From contig CAXXOZ010000006.1 of assembly GCA_963676435.2 (NCBI GenBank), forward strand, positions 186,001 through 250,000: DNA of 64,000 bases, read 5' to 3'. Shown one piece after another: positions 42,405 to 50,377 of the stretch. The DNA comes from CAXXOZ01 sp963676435 (GTDB lineage: Bacteria; Bacillota; Clostridia; Lachnospirales; Lachnospiraceae). The position numbers and the translations under genes were made by a program. Below the pieces are notes generated by a model. The model was not told where the DNA came from. It was given only the letters and a program-made list of their open reading frames with translations, and did not search any database. The first letter of the stretch is position 1; each line of letters opens with the position of its first letter.

Positions 42405-42476
42405 CACCCTCTGCAGGAATCGAACCTGCAACTAGCCCTTAGGAGGGGCTTGTTATATCCATTTAACTAAGAAGGC
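42405..42476 (-). tRNA. tRNA-Arg (anticodon CCT)
   Basis: On the minus strand, acceptor GCCTTCT pairs with AGAGGGT, including a G1-U72 and a U4-G69 wobble, with discriminator G. D-arm GTTA/TAAC, anticodon stem AGCCC/GGGCT with loop CTCCTAA give anticodon CCT (reads AGG). T-arm GCAGG-TTCGATT-CCTGC is perfect. 72 bases with a four-base variable loop; no encoded CCA. Confidence 0.88.
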
Positions 42477-42488
42477 AAAAGGAATTAC

Positions 42489-43370
42489 TTATTCCGAAAA
42501 AATTACTTTTCCCTGCATCCAAATGCTTCCTTTAAATCTTCTTCCGATGTCGGGTTCTCCAAGTAAACTTTTACTATTTATTAAAACATTGAAAACTATA
42601 TCATTACATTCAACTGCTAAATTATATAATATCTCTTTAGTTTCAATGTTAATAACATCTGTTACATCAACTATATTTCCAACTACTGTATACTGATCAC
42701 ATTCTATTCCATATGGCATAAAGCTTGAATCCACAATAGAAAACACATCTTCTTTTAAAATTCTTCTAGATATCTTTGTATACATATCAAGATCTTCTAT
42801 AGTTAGAGTTTCCATTGCATCTTCATCACCCTTTCTCGCTGCTTCAATAAGGGTGTTTCTATTTTTCACTGCTACTTTACTTTTTTTAATTTCTTTTTCT
42901 GTTTTATTTATTGGCAATAAAACAGTTCCTTTTAAAGAAAGTGCAGAAAATACCACAGGTTTTAATCTTTTCACTTTTTTCTTCGCAATTTTTATATTAA
43001 TATATTCTAATGCGTTTTGCAAATAGAAAATTAGTGAAACTCCTAGTCTTAAATCGTCACACGCTCCAGCAAATGAATTTCTTGAAATATGCTTCTCAAT
43101 AACTACTTCTTCATTTGACTGTGTGTATTTTCCTTCCACATAAGGAAAGTAATATTCTAACTCGAAATCTCCATCTTCATTAAATGTACCATGGACAATT
43201 ATTCCAAAGCCATCTCCATAAGATTTCTTATATTCTACTACTTCCTCTCCTCCTGTTGTGGAAATAATTTTTTCCTCATCAGCATTGTTTTTTACTTCTT
43301 CTATTAATTTGTTAATTTCTTTTTTTGTTTTTTCTTTACTAAAACCTATTGCTCTTAAATAACTATGCAT
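42489..43370 (-). CDS. DUF3881-like conserved protein
   Basis: A 293-residue protein of unknown function that begins MHSYLRAIGFSK, the signature start of a clostridial family (DUF3881, from memory). No membrane segments, no catalytic motif recognised. It overlaps the serS stop by 16 bases, so the two are co-transcribed. Position beside serS near the origin recurs in Clostridia. Confidence 0.8.
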   Translation of the reverse strand: MHSYLRAIGFSKEKTKKEINKLIEEVKNNADEEKIISTTGGEEVVEYKKSYGDGFGIIVHGTFNEDGDFELEYYFPYVEGKYTQSNEEVVIEKHISRNSFAGACDDLRLGVSLIFYLQNALEYINIKIAKKKVKRLKPVVFSALSLKGTVLLPINKTEKEIKKSKVAVKNRNTLIEAARKGDEDAMETLTIEDLDMYTKISRRILKEDVFSIVDSSFMPYGIECDQYTVVGNIVDVTDVINIETKEILYNLAVECNDIVFNVLINSKSLLGEPDIGRRFKGSIWMQGKVIFSE

Positions 43371-44635
43371 TCTAAACCGCCCATGTATTTTGCTAAGACT
43401 TCTGGAATTTTTATACTTCCGTCTTTTTGTTGGAAATTTTCTAAAATTGCTGCTGTTGTTCTGCCTACTGCAACTCCACTTCCATTTAATGTGTGAACAT
43501 ATTTTGCCTTATCTTTTAAATTATCTTTATACTTAATATTTGCTCTTCTTGCCTGAAACTCTTCAAAGTTACTGCAACTTGATATTTCAACATATCTATT
43601 ATAACTAGGCATCCATACTTCTATATCATATTTCATGGCTGCTGTAAAGCCTAAATCTCCAATACATATTTTCACTACTCTATATGGAAGTCCTAGCATC
43701 TGTAAAACTTCTTCTGCATCACTAGTTAATTTTTCTAGTTCTTCATATGAATTCTCAGGTTTTGCAAATTTTACAAGTTCAACTTTATTAAACTGATGTT
43801 GTCTGATTAATCCTCTGGTATCTCTACCTGCACTTCCTGCTTCTGCCCTAAAACATGCTGTATATGCACAATGCATAATTGGAAGATTATTACCATCTAA
43901 AATCTGTTCTCTATACATATTTGTTACAGGGACTTCTGCTGTTGGAACAAGAAAATATTCTTTTCCATCTCCATATACTTTATATGCATCTTCTTCAAAT
44001 TTAGGAAGTTGTCCTGTACCAGTCATACTTTCCCTACTTACCATAAAAGGTGGAAAAACTTCCGTATATCCGTGTTTGTCAGTGTGTAAATCTAAGAAAA
44101 AGTTTGTGATAGCTCTTTCTAATCTGGCTCCTAGCCCTTTATAAAAGGTAAATCTTGATCCACTTACTTTTGCTGCTGTTTCCGGATCAATTATTCCAAG
44201 TTCAGTTCCAATTTCCCAATGTGGCTTTGGTTCAAAATCAAACGCTGTTGGTTCTCCCCATTTTCTAATTTCTACATTGTCTTCATCTGTATCTCCCATA
44301 GGAACCGTTGGGTTTGGAATATTAGGTATCGTAAGCATATATTCATTTAATTCTTTTTCTACTTCTGATACATTAGCATCTAATTCCTTTATTTTTGAAG
44401 AAAGTTCTTTCATTTCTTTCATCAATTCTGTTGTGTCTTTTCCTTCTTTTTTCATGGCAGGAATTTCTTTTGAAGCTTTATTTTGTTTACTTTTTAATGA
44501 TTCAACTTCTGCAAGAAGTTCTCTTCTTTTTTCATCTAAATCTTTAAATTTATTTAAATCAAAATCTTCTTTTCTTTTTGATAATGCTTTTTCTACTTCT
44601 GCAAAATTTTCTCTAACTAATTTTATATCTATCAT
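43355..44635 (-). CDS. serS: Serine--tRNA ligase
   Basis: SerRS charges tRNA-Ser (one such tRNA, CGA, is in this window). The 426-residue protein has the N-terminal antiparallel coiled coil (about 28-100) and a class II core with TAEVPVTNM, motif 2 CFRAEAGSAGRDTRGLIR and motif 3 SGVAVGRTTAAILEN. AAAGGAGAAAC ribosome-binding site. No T-box leader: only 24 bases separate it from the upstream gene. Confidence 0.97.
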   Translation of the reverse strand: MIDIKLVRENFAEVEKALSKRKEDFDLNKFKDLDEKRRELLAEVESLKSKQNKASKEIPAMKKEGKDTTELMKEMKELSSKIKELDANVSEVEKELNEYMLTIPNIPNPTVPMGDTDEDNVEIRKWGEPTAFDFEPKPHWEIGTELGIIDPETAAKVSGSRFTFYKGLGARLERAITNFFLDLHTDKHGYTEVFPPFMVSRESMTGTGQLPKFEEDAYKVYGDGKEYFLVPTAEVPVTNMYREQILDGNNLPIMHCAYTACFRAEAGSAGRDTRGLIRQHQFNKVELVKFAKPENSYEELEKLTSDAEEVLQMLGLPYRVVKICIGDLGFTAAMKYDIEVWMPSYNRYVEISSCSNFEEFQARRANIKYKDNLKDKAKYVHTLNGSGVAVGRTTAAILENFQQKDGSIKIPEVLAKYMGGLECIVI

Positions 44636-44659
44636 TTGTTTCTCCTTTATTATGTAAAC

Positions 44660-45724
44660 CTATTCTTCTGGTTCTTTAATAATAATATTTAATGCCTTTA
44701 GAAGATCTATTTCTCTAGGTGGAGTTACAAGCTCTCCATTTTTATCTTCTATAATCATAATTACTGGTCTATCAGTAAAATCCTTATTTTGTTTAATAAC
44801 TAAACCTACTTCACCTTCACTTGTAAAAACTTTTGTTCCCACTGGATAAAGTGCAACCATATTTACAAGTAAATCTACTACCTTTGCATCGTATTCCATA
44901 TTTCTTTTAAATTTGAAATACTCTATAATTTCATGGGACTTTAATTTTTTACAACCTATTCCCGATAATTTTCTATCGAATGCATCACAGACAGCGACTA
45001 TTTTTATCTCCTCTGCTGTTCTGTTTGCTTTTATTTTAAATGGATATCCTGTACCATCACAATTTTCATGGTGATGTAGTATTATCTTTTTTGATATATC
45101 AGATAACCAGTCATATTCTCTTATTGCTTCATAACCATATATTACATGCTTCTTAAACTCTCTTGCATCGTTTGGTTCCATATCTTCAACTTCAGTATTT
45201 TCATAATCTACTGTTATATATCTTAATCCTAAATCATGAAGCATACTTCCTTTTGCAATATCTTCAACTTTCTTTCTTTCATAATTAAGCTTAAGAGCCA
45301 AAAGAGTTGATAGTGCACAAACATTTATGGAGTGAGAATACATGTCAGTACTTTCTTGTCTTATTTCAGTAACCTTTTCAAGAATTTCTTCTTCAGAAAG
45401 AATATTTTGAATTATTTCTTCTGCAACATCACAAAGTCTAGTAAGTCCTCTGCTTTGCTTATAAACATGTTGCTCTAGTAGATTTCTTACCACTTTTTTT
45501 GTATTCTCAAAAACTTCCTTTTTCAGGATTTCTCTCTCTACTGAAAGGTCTTCCGCAATTTGGTCTTCTACAACAACATATTCTATACCCAATTCATTTA
45601 AACGAGGTATATAATCTTTTTTCAAAACAGTGCCTTTACAAATAAGTATAATATCTGTTTTACTTACAACATGTTTTGCCAGTATTTCATTTCCAACCAA
45701 ATCGTTCGTTTTTACAATATGCAT
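44660..45724 (-). CDS. HD-GYP domain protein, putative c-di-GMP phosphodiesterase
   Basis: A 354-residue protein. After a variable N-terminal region (about 1-120), the HD-GYP domain (about 125-285) shows HSINVCALSTLLA, the catalytic HD pair in SMLHDLGL, HVIYGYEAI, and the HHHENCDGTGYP element with GYP, then VCDAFDRKL. The metal ligands are all present, so it should hydrolyse cyclic di-GMP or a related dinucleotide. A C-terminal PilZ-like or SH3-like segment (VGTKVFTSEGEVGLVI) follows. Upstream is DUF4446. Confidence 0.9.
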   Translation of the reverse strand: MHIVKTNDLVGNEILAKHVVSKTDIILICKGTVLKKDYIPRLNELGIEYVVVEDQIAEDLSVEREILKKEVFENTKKVVRNLLEQHVYKQSRGLTRLCDVAEEIIQNILSEEEILEKVTEIRQESTDMYSHSINVCALSTLLALKLNYERKKVEDIAKGSMLHDLGLRYITVDYENTEVEDMEPNDAREFKKHVIYGYEAIREYDWLSDISKKIILHHHENCDGTGYPFKIKANRTAEEIKIVAVCDAFDRKLSGIGCKKLKSHEIIEYFKFKRNMEYDAKVVDLLVNMVALYPVGTKVFTSEGEVGLVIKQNKDFTDRPVIMIIEDKNGELVTPPREIDLLKALNIIIKEPEE

Positions 45725-45725
45725 C

Positions 45726-46244
45726 TTAGATTCCTTTGTTTTCTATAGCGTTATTTAATGCTTTTCTTTCTTCTTCTCCTAGATTAATTGCCGATTCCCC
45801 TTTGACAATTTCCTTTATGTAAGTATAACAACCTTCTCTACTGTGCATTGCATTTATTAAAAAACCTGTGTTTTCTTCGTCCAATAGTGCCAAAGAAAAA
45901 CTTAATTTCCCTCCCATTTCATTGAAAGCATCATATTTTACTATACCAATTTTTTGGAATGCTTTTGTGAGTGTGTTTCTTATTTCTTTTATTTCTTTTG
46001 TTTTGTTTTCTAGTTCATTTTTCAAAAAGTCTATTTCATCAAATCTTTTGTATATAACTTCTTCTAAGGTTTCCCCATCACTTCCTGTTAAAAACTTTAT
46101 ATACTTCTTTTTCATTTTTTTAACTTTAACTGCCATAACTATTAAAAATATTAGTAGAATTAAACAAATCCCTATAACACACATTAAATAGTACGCAGGA
46201 TCAATGGTTTCTAAACCTAAAGTTTCTAAAAGTTCACTGTTCAT
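45726..46244 (-). CDS. DUF4446 family membrane protein
   Basis: A 172-residue protein with one N-terminal membrane helix (about 18-42), a charged coiled-coil region (about 60-95) and a globular tail beginning IVKYDAFNEMGGKLSFSLALLDEENTGF (in part), the hallmark of DUF4446. This family sits beside parB in many Firmicutes; function unknown. AGGGAG ribosome-binding site, 12 bases after parB. Confidence 0.88.
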   Translation of the reverse strand: MNSELLETLGLETIDPAYYLMCVIGICLILLIFLIVMAVKVKKMKKKYIKFLTGSDGETLEEVIYKRFDEIDFLKNELENKTKEIKEIRNTLTKAFQKIGIVKYDAFNEMGGKLSFSLALLDEENTGFLINAMHSREGCYTYIKEIVKGESAINLGEEERKALNNAIENKGI

Positions 46245-46255
46245 ATATTTACTCC

Positions 46256-47149
46256 CTATCTATTTATTGAAGTCATTAAGTCTAATATTCTATCAAGTTC
46301 TTCGTCAGAGTAAAACTCCATTTCGATTTTTCCTTTTCCCTGACTTTTTAAGTTAATTTTTACTTTAGTACCAAGTGCACTTTCGATTTTTTTAGCCGCA
46401 TCTTCATATAGAAAATCAAATTCTCCAGGCTTTGGCTTTTTATTAGCTGGTTTTGGTGTGTTAATGGTTTTTATAGCTTTTTCCACATCTCTAACACTCA
46501 TTTTATTTAAATGGATTTTTTCTGCTAGTTCACATTGAAGACCTTCATCTTCAATTGATAATAATGCTCTTGCATGTCCACTTGAAATTAAATCTTCTAC
46601 TAACATTTGCTGAACTTTTTCAGCAAGCTTTAGTAATCTCATTGTGTTTGTTACTGCTACACGGCTTTTCGATACTCTTTGAGCTACTTCTTCCTGTTTA
46701 AGGTTATATTCATTTAATAACTTTTTATATGCTAAAGCTTCTTCAATTGGATTAAGATTTTCTCTTTGTATATTTTCTATCAAAGATATTTCTACGATTT
46801 CTCTATCTGTATAATCCTTTATAATTACTGGGACTTCTTTAAGGCCTGCTTTTCTTGCTGCTCTCCAACGTCTTTCACCAGCAATTATTTCATAATAATC
46901 TTTTCTCTTTTGAACTAAAATCGGCTGTATTATTCCAAACTGTTTGATTGATTCTGATAACTCTTCTAATGCTTCTTCTTTAAATTCTTTTCTAGGTTGC
47001 TCTCTATTTGGTTCAACTTCTGAAATTTTAAGATATACTGCATCTTTGTCAAAATTGTTTTCTGCTTTGATTTGTTCAACTTCTTCTATGGTTTCAGGTA
47101 TTAAAGAATCTAAACCTTTTCCTAAACCTCTGCCTTTTTGAATTGCCAT
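46256..47149 (-). CDS. parB: Chromosome partitioning protein ParB (Spo0J)
   Basis: A 297-residue CTP-dependent DNA clamp that binds parS and loads SMC. N-terminal ParB/CTPase domain (about 35-125) has the ERRWRAARKAGL motif, with the P-motif region IAGERRWRA; the helix-turn-helix (about 145-175, QEEVAQRVSKSRVAVTNTMRL) reads parS. C-terminal dimerisation domain completes it. A parS site lies about 0.9 kb upstream. Confidence 0.96.
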   Translation of the reverse strand: MAIQKGRGLGKGLDSLIPETIEEVEQIKAENNFDKDAVYLKISEVEPNREQPRKEFKEEALEELSESIKQFGIIQPILVQKRKDYYEIIAGERRWRAARKAGLKEVPVIIKDYTDREIVEISLIENIQRENLNPIEEALAYKKLLNEYNLKQEEVAQRVSKSRVAVTNTMRLLKLAEKVQQMLVEDLISSGHARALLSIEDEGLQCELAEKIHLNKMSVRDVEKAIKTINTPKPANKKPKPGEFDFLYEDAAKKIESALGTKVKINLKSQGKGKIEMEFYSDEELDRILDLMTSINR

Positions 47150-47151
47150 TG

Positions 47152-47955
47152 TTATCTTTTCCTTTCTTTAAACTCCAAAATTTCTATAGCATCCATATCC
47201 TTGTTTATAACTTCGTCTGCAAGGTGTCTATAGTTTTCAGCACCTACTGATTTCGGATCATATAGGTTTATAGGGAGCCCAAAGCTTGGTGCTTCTGCTA
47301 ATCTAACATTTCTTGGTATTATCGTTTTATAAATACTTTCTCTAAGGTTTGATTTTACATTTTCAACCACTTCTAGAGATAAATTGGTTCTGGCATCATA
47401 CATTGTAAATACAACGCCCTCTATTTTTAAAGAAGGATTTAATCTTCTTTTTACAAGCTCTACTGTATGCATTAAATCTGTGATTCCTTCTAATGCATAA
47501 TATTCACACTGGATTGGAACTAATATTGTATTTGCAGTAGTCATGGCATTTACCGTAAGCATACTTAAAGAAGGAGGACAATCTATAATAATGAAGTCAT
47601 ATTTATCTGCAATTTTTTCAATTTCACCTTTTAAAATATACTCTCTTTTTTCAATACCAATTAAGTCTATCTCTGCTCCACACAAATTAGGATTGGAAGG
47701 AAGAACCGAAATGTTTTCAAAGACATCTTTTATTATGCAGTCTCTAGCTGTAGTTTTTCCGATAAACACATCATAAATTGTTCTTTTTAATTTTGTCTTG
47801 TCTATTCCTAGTCCACTTGTAGCATTTCCCTGTGGGTCTGTATCTACAAGTAAAACATTTTTTCCTTTTTCTGCTAGGCACGCTGTAAGATTTATTGCTG
47901 TAGTTGATTTTCCAACCCCGCCTTTTTGATTAGCTATTGCTATTATTCGTCCCAT
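47152..47955 (-). CDS. parA: Chromosome partitioning ATPase ParA (Soj)
   Basis: A 267-residue deviant Walker ATPase. KGGVGKSTT (about 11-19) is the P-loop with the ParA-specific lysine, followed by LLVDTDPQGNATSGLG and IIDCPPSLSMLTVNAM. It works with ParB in origin segregation and, in Bacillus, with DnaA. The gene is two bases upstream of parB on the same transcript. Promoter is the extended -10 at 47985-47993. Confidence 0.96.
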   Translation of the reverse strand: MGRIIAIANQKGGVGKSTTAINLTACLAEKGKNVLLVDTDPQGNATSGLGIDKTKLKRTIYDVFIGKTTARDCIIKDVFENISVLPSNPNLCGAEIDLIGIEKREYILKGEIEKIADKYDFIIIDCPPSLSMLTVNAMTTANTILVPIQCEYYALEGITDLMHTVELVKRRLNPSLKIEGVVFTMYDARTNLSLEVVENVKSNLRESIYKTIIPRNVRLAEAPSFGLPINLYDPKSVGAENYRHLADEVINKDMDAIEILEFKERKR

Positions 47956-47984
47956 GATGATTCCTTTCCCTTTTTATCTAGAAC

Positions 47985-47993
47985 ATTATACCA
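47985..47993 (-). promoter_or_regulatory. Extended -10 promoter of parA-parB
   Basis: On the minus strand TGG is followed directly by TATAAT, an extended -10 element, 30 bases before the parA start. The -35 region (about TAGATA) is weak, as usual for this class. Confidence 0.55.
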
Positions 47994-48067
47994 TTATTTT
48001 TATTTAATATCTATAGTTTTACTTTTAATTTTATAGTGAGTTTTAACAAATAAATCAACAAATAATA

Positions 48068-48095
48068 AAGGAATGTTTCACGTGAAACATTCCTT
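48068..48095. promoter_or_regulatory. parS centromere site within a perfect 28-bp palindrome
   Basis: The core TGTTTCACGTGAAACA (48074-48089) matches the ParB-binding parS consensus. The palindrome continues to AAGGAATG/CATTCCTT on both sides, giving 28 bases. On the minus strand it is followed by TATTATTT, so it can also act as a terminator for the response regulator gene ending at 48100. Confidence 0.93.
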
Positions 48096-48099
48096 GTTG

Positions 48100-48744
48100 T
48101 TAATGAATACTTACTAAACCGTTTTTAATTGCAAATACCGCTGCTTGAGTTCTGTCAGATACATTTATTTTTTTGAAAATGTTTGATACATGATTTTTCA
48201 CTGTTCTCTCGCTTATTTCTAAATTATAAGCAATTTCTTTATTAAACAATCCTTCGGATATTAATTTTAAAACTTCAATTTCTCTTTTTGTCAGTTCGCT
48301 TAACTTACTATTCACAGTTGTTTTATTTGCTAGTCCTGCATTCAAAACAGGTATTAGATCTGGTTGTATATAGCTTTCTCCATTATAAACTGCATGAATT
48401 GCTCTTTTTAATAATGTTGAATTTGAATCTTTTAATATGTATCCATCACAACCTATCTCAACTGCTTTTAATAAATATTCTACTTCGTTGTGTATTGTTA
48501 GAATAAGCACTTTAACCCCTATTTTTTCTTGCTTGATTTTTGCAAGAATTTCTAATCCGTTCATCACTGGCATGTTTACATCTAATAATAAAATGTCAGG
48601 CTTTGTTGCTTTAATATTTTCTAATGCTTCCATTCCATTTGCTGCTTCAGAAACAACTTGAAAATCCCCTTCTAATTCTAGTAGCTGTTTAAGTCCCTCC
48701 CTGACCATAGAGTGATCATCGGCTATCAATATTTTGATGCTCAT
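48100..48744 (-). CDS. NarL/DegU-type response regulator
   Basis: A 214-residue response regulator, paired with the DegS-like kinase upstream. Receiver (about 1-120) has DD at 9-10, phospho-accepting Asp55 (LLLDVNMP) and the conserved lysine (YILKDSN). The LuxR-type helix-turn-helix is at about 150-210 (LTKREIEVLKLISEG, ISERTVKNHVSNIF). The ATG at 48744 has TTAGGAGGAAAGC upstream; a longer in-frame ATG lies ahead of that site. Targets unknown. Confidence 0.94.
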   Translation of the reverse strand: MSIKILIADDHSMVREGLKQLLELEGDFQVVSEAANGMEALENIKATKPDILLLDVNMPVMNGLEILAKIKQEKIGVKVLILTIHNEVEYLLKAVEIGCDGYILKDSNSTLLKRAIHAVYNGESYIQPDLIPVLNAGLANKTTVNSKLSELTKREIEVLKLISEGLFNKEIAYNLEISERTVKNHVSNIFKKINVSDRTQAAVFAIKNGLVSIH

Positions 48745-48765
48745 TTGCTTTCCTCCTAACAATTA

Positions 48766-49602
48766 TTATACAATAGGCACTGTTAATACAATGTTTGTCC
48801 CTTTATTCTTTACACTTGTTATTTTTAAATCCCCTGATAATAAAACTGCTCTTTCTTTCATTATTGAAACTCCGAAGCCTCTGTTCCCGTTGTTTTCTAC
48901 TTTTTTTACATCAAAACCTTTTCCATCATCTCTGATTGATAAAAATATTGTTTCATCCTCGTAGGAAAACGTAATATACACATTTTCTGCCTCAGAATGT
49001 TTAATACTATTATTGCATGCCTCTTGAATTATTCTTACTAAAGTTAAAGATAAAACTGAGGATATAGGTTTCTTTTCACCTATTACATCTAAATGTATTT
49101 GAATATCTGTATTTGATCTTATTTGACTTACAACTCTGTCTAAAGTTATATCAAGTCCAAAGTCATCAAACGACATTGGTCTTAAGTCATGTATTATATT
49201 TCTCATGTCATTTATTGTATATCTAATTGTACTGTTTATTATTTCAAGTTCCAATTTTGCCCGAATTAAATCTACATCCATTATTTTTGCACATAACTCT
49301 GTTTTATGAACAAGATTTGTTAATACCTGCACCGTTGAATCATGTAATTCTCTAGCAATTCTTTGTCTTTCATTTTCCTGCTGTTCTAATATTTTAATGC
49401 CGTAGTTTTCACTGGCAATTTTATCAGATGTTATATTTTTTGTTAGTGTTTTTAAGACCTTTAAGGCTTTTTTCACCTCTAACTCTTCAAATTCTAATTC
49501 TTCTACGCTTTCATTTAATGCTGCTTTTATTTCTTTTTCTTCAGAAATAGCCTCAAGTCTTTTTAATAAATATTTTGTTGGCAATTTTTCCTTGTTTTGC
49601 AT
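48766..49602 (-). CDS. DegS-like cytoplasmic sensor histidine kinase
   Basis: A 278-residue kinase without membrane segments. N-terminal coiled-coil sensor region (about 1-75), HisKA_3 box with His87 (ERQRIARELHDSTVQ), and a HATPase domain with EACNNSIKHSEA and RDDGKGFD. The layout matches DegS, a soluble kinase. The ATG at 49602 has TTTGGAGGC upstream. The regulator gene follows directly; the pair lies between rsmG and the parS site. Confidence 0.92.
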   Translation of the reverse strand: MQNKEKLPTKYLLKRLEAISEEKEIKAALNESVEELEFEELEVKKALKVLKTLTKNITSDKIASENYGIKILEQQENERQRIARELHDSTVQVLTNLVHKTELCAKIMDVDLIRAKLELEIINSTIRYTINDMRNIIHDLRPMSFDDFGLDITLDRVVSQIRSNTDIQIHLDVIGEKKPISSVLSLTLVRIIQEACNNSIKHSEAENVYITFSYEDETIFLSIRDDGKGFDVKKVENNGNRGFGVSIMKERAVLLSGDLKITSVKNKGTNIVLTVPIV

Positions 49603-49641
49603 ATAAGCCTCCAAATAAAATGTTTTTATAAACACTTAAAT

Positions 49642-49671
49642 ATTATAACATACGGTTTAATTTATTAGCAA
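49642..49671 (-). promoter_or_regulatory. Promoter of the DegS/DegU-like operon
   Basis: On the minus strand TTGCTA (49671-49666), an 18-base spacer with TG near the -10, and TATAAT (49647-49642), about 40 bases before the kinase start. Confidence 0.6.
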
Positions 49672-49674
49672 ACA

Positions 49675-50376
49675 CTATTTTAACGGTGATTTTTGTGGTG
49701 CTCCTGCTTTTCTAGGATATTTACCAGGTGTTTGGTTTTCTTTAATTATTTTTATCAAACTTCTTGTATTTTCTCTATCACTAAGCTTAAATTCCTCTAC
49801 TCTTTCAATTTTTCCGCCTAAAGTTTGAATTGGGTTTTTAGCTTGGTTTAATTCTTCTTTAAAATTACCCGATTTATAAGATATGAAATATCCATTAATT
49901 TTTACAAAGGGCAAACAGTATTCACTTAAAGTGCTTAGATTGGCTACTGCTCTAGAAGTACAAATATCAAACTGCTCACGATATTCACTATCTTTTGCTA
50001 AAACTTCAGCTCTTTCATGAAGAGGATAAATATTTGTAATTTTTAGCTTTTCTATTAATTCTTTTAAAAATTCTATTCTTTTATTTAATGAATCTAGTAA
50101 AACAATTTCTAAATGCGGAAAAGCAATTTTTAGTGGCACTCCCGGAAACCCGGCTCCTGTTCCAACATCAATTACTTTTTTAACTTTTTTAAGATCTACA
50201 ATTTTTGATATTGAAAGACTATCTTCGAAATGCTTTTCTATTACTTCATCTCTTTTAGTTATCCCTGTTAAATTCATTACTTTGTTTTTTTCTATTAAAA
50301 ACTCATAATATTTTTCGAACTGTTCTAGCTGCATTTCTGATAGTTCTATTCCTGTTTTTTTTATTAATTCTTTCAT
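49675..50376 (-). CDS. rsmG: 16S rRNA (guanine-527-N7)-methyltransferase
   Basis: RsmG (GidB) makes m7G527 in 16S rRNA. The 233-residue protein has DVGTGAGFPGVPL (about 76-88), LLDSLNKRIEFLKEL and TSRAVANL. It follows mnmG by one base (stop and start nearly touch), with a GGAG site inside mnmG. The last 15 residues (GKYPRKAGAPQKSPLK) are the usual tail. Confidence 0.96.
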   Translation of the reverse strand: MKELIKKTGIELSEMQLEQFEKYYEFLIEKNKVMNLTGITKRDEVIEKHFEDSLSISKIVDLKKVKKVIDVGTGAGFPGVPLKIAFPHLEIVLLDSLNKRIEFLKELIEKLKITNIYPLHERAEVLAKDSEYREQFDICTSRAVANLSTLSEYCLPFVKINGYFISYKSGNFKEELNQAKNPIQTLGGKIERVEEFKLSDRENTRSLIKIIKENQTPGKYPRKAGAPQKSPLK

Positions 50377-50377
50377 T

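Noticed and set aside
44636..44659. T-box leader for serS
   Set aside because: Only 24 bases lie upstream, so there is no room for a T-box.
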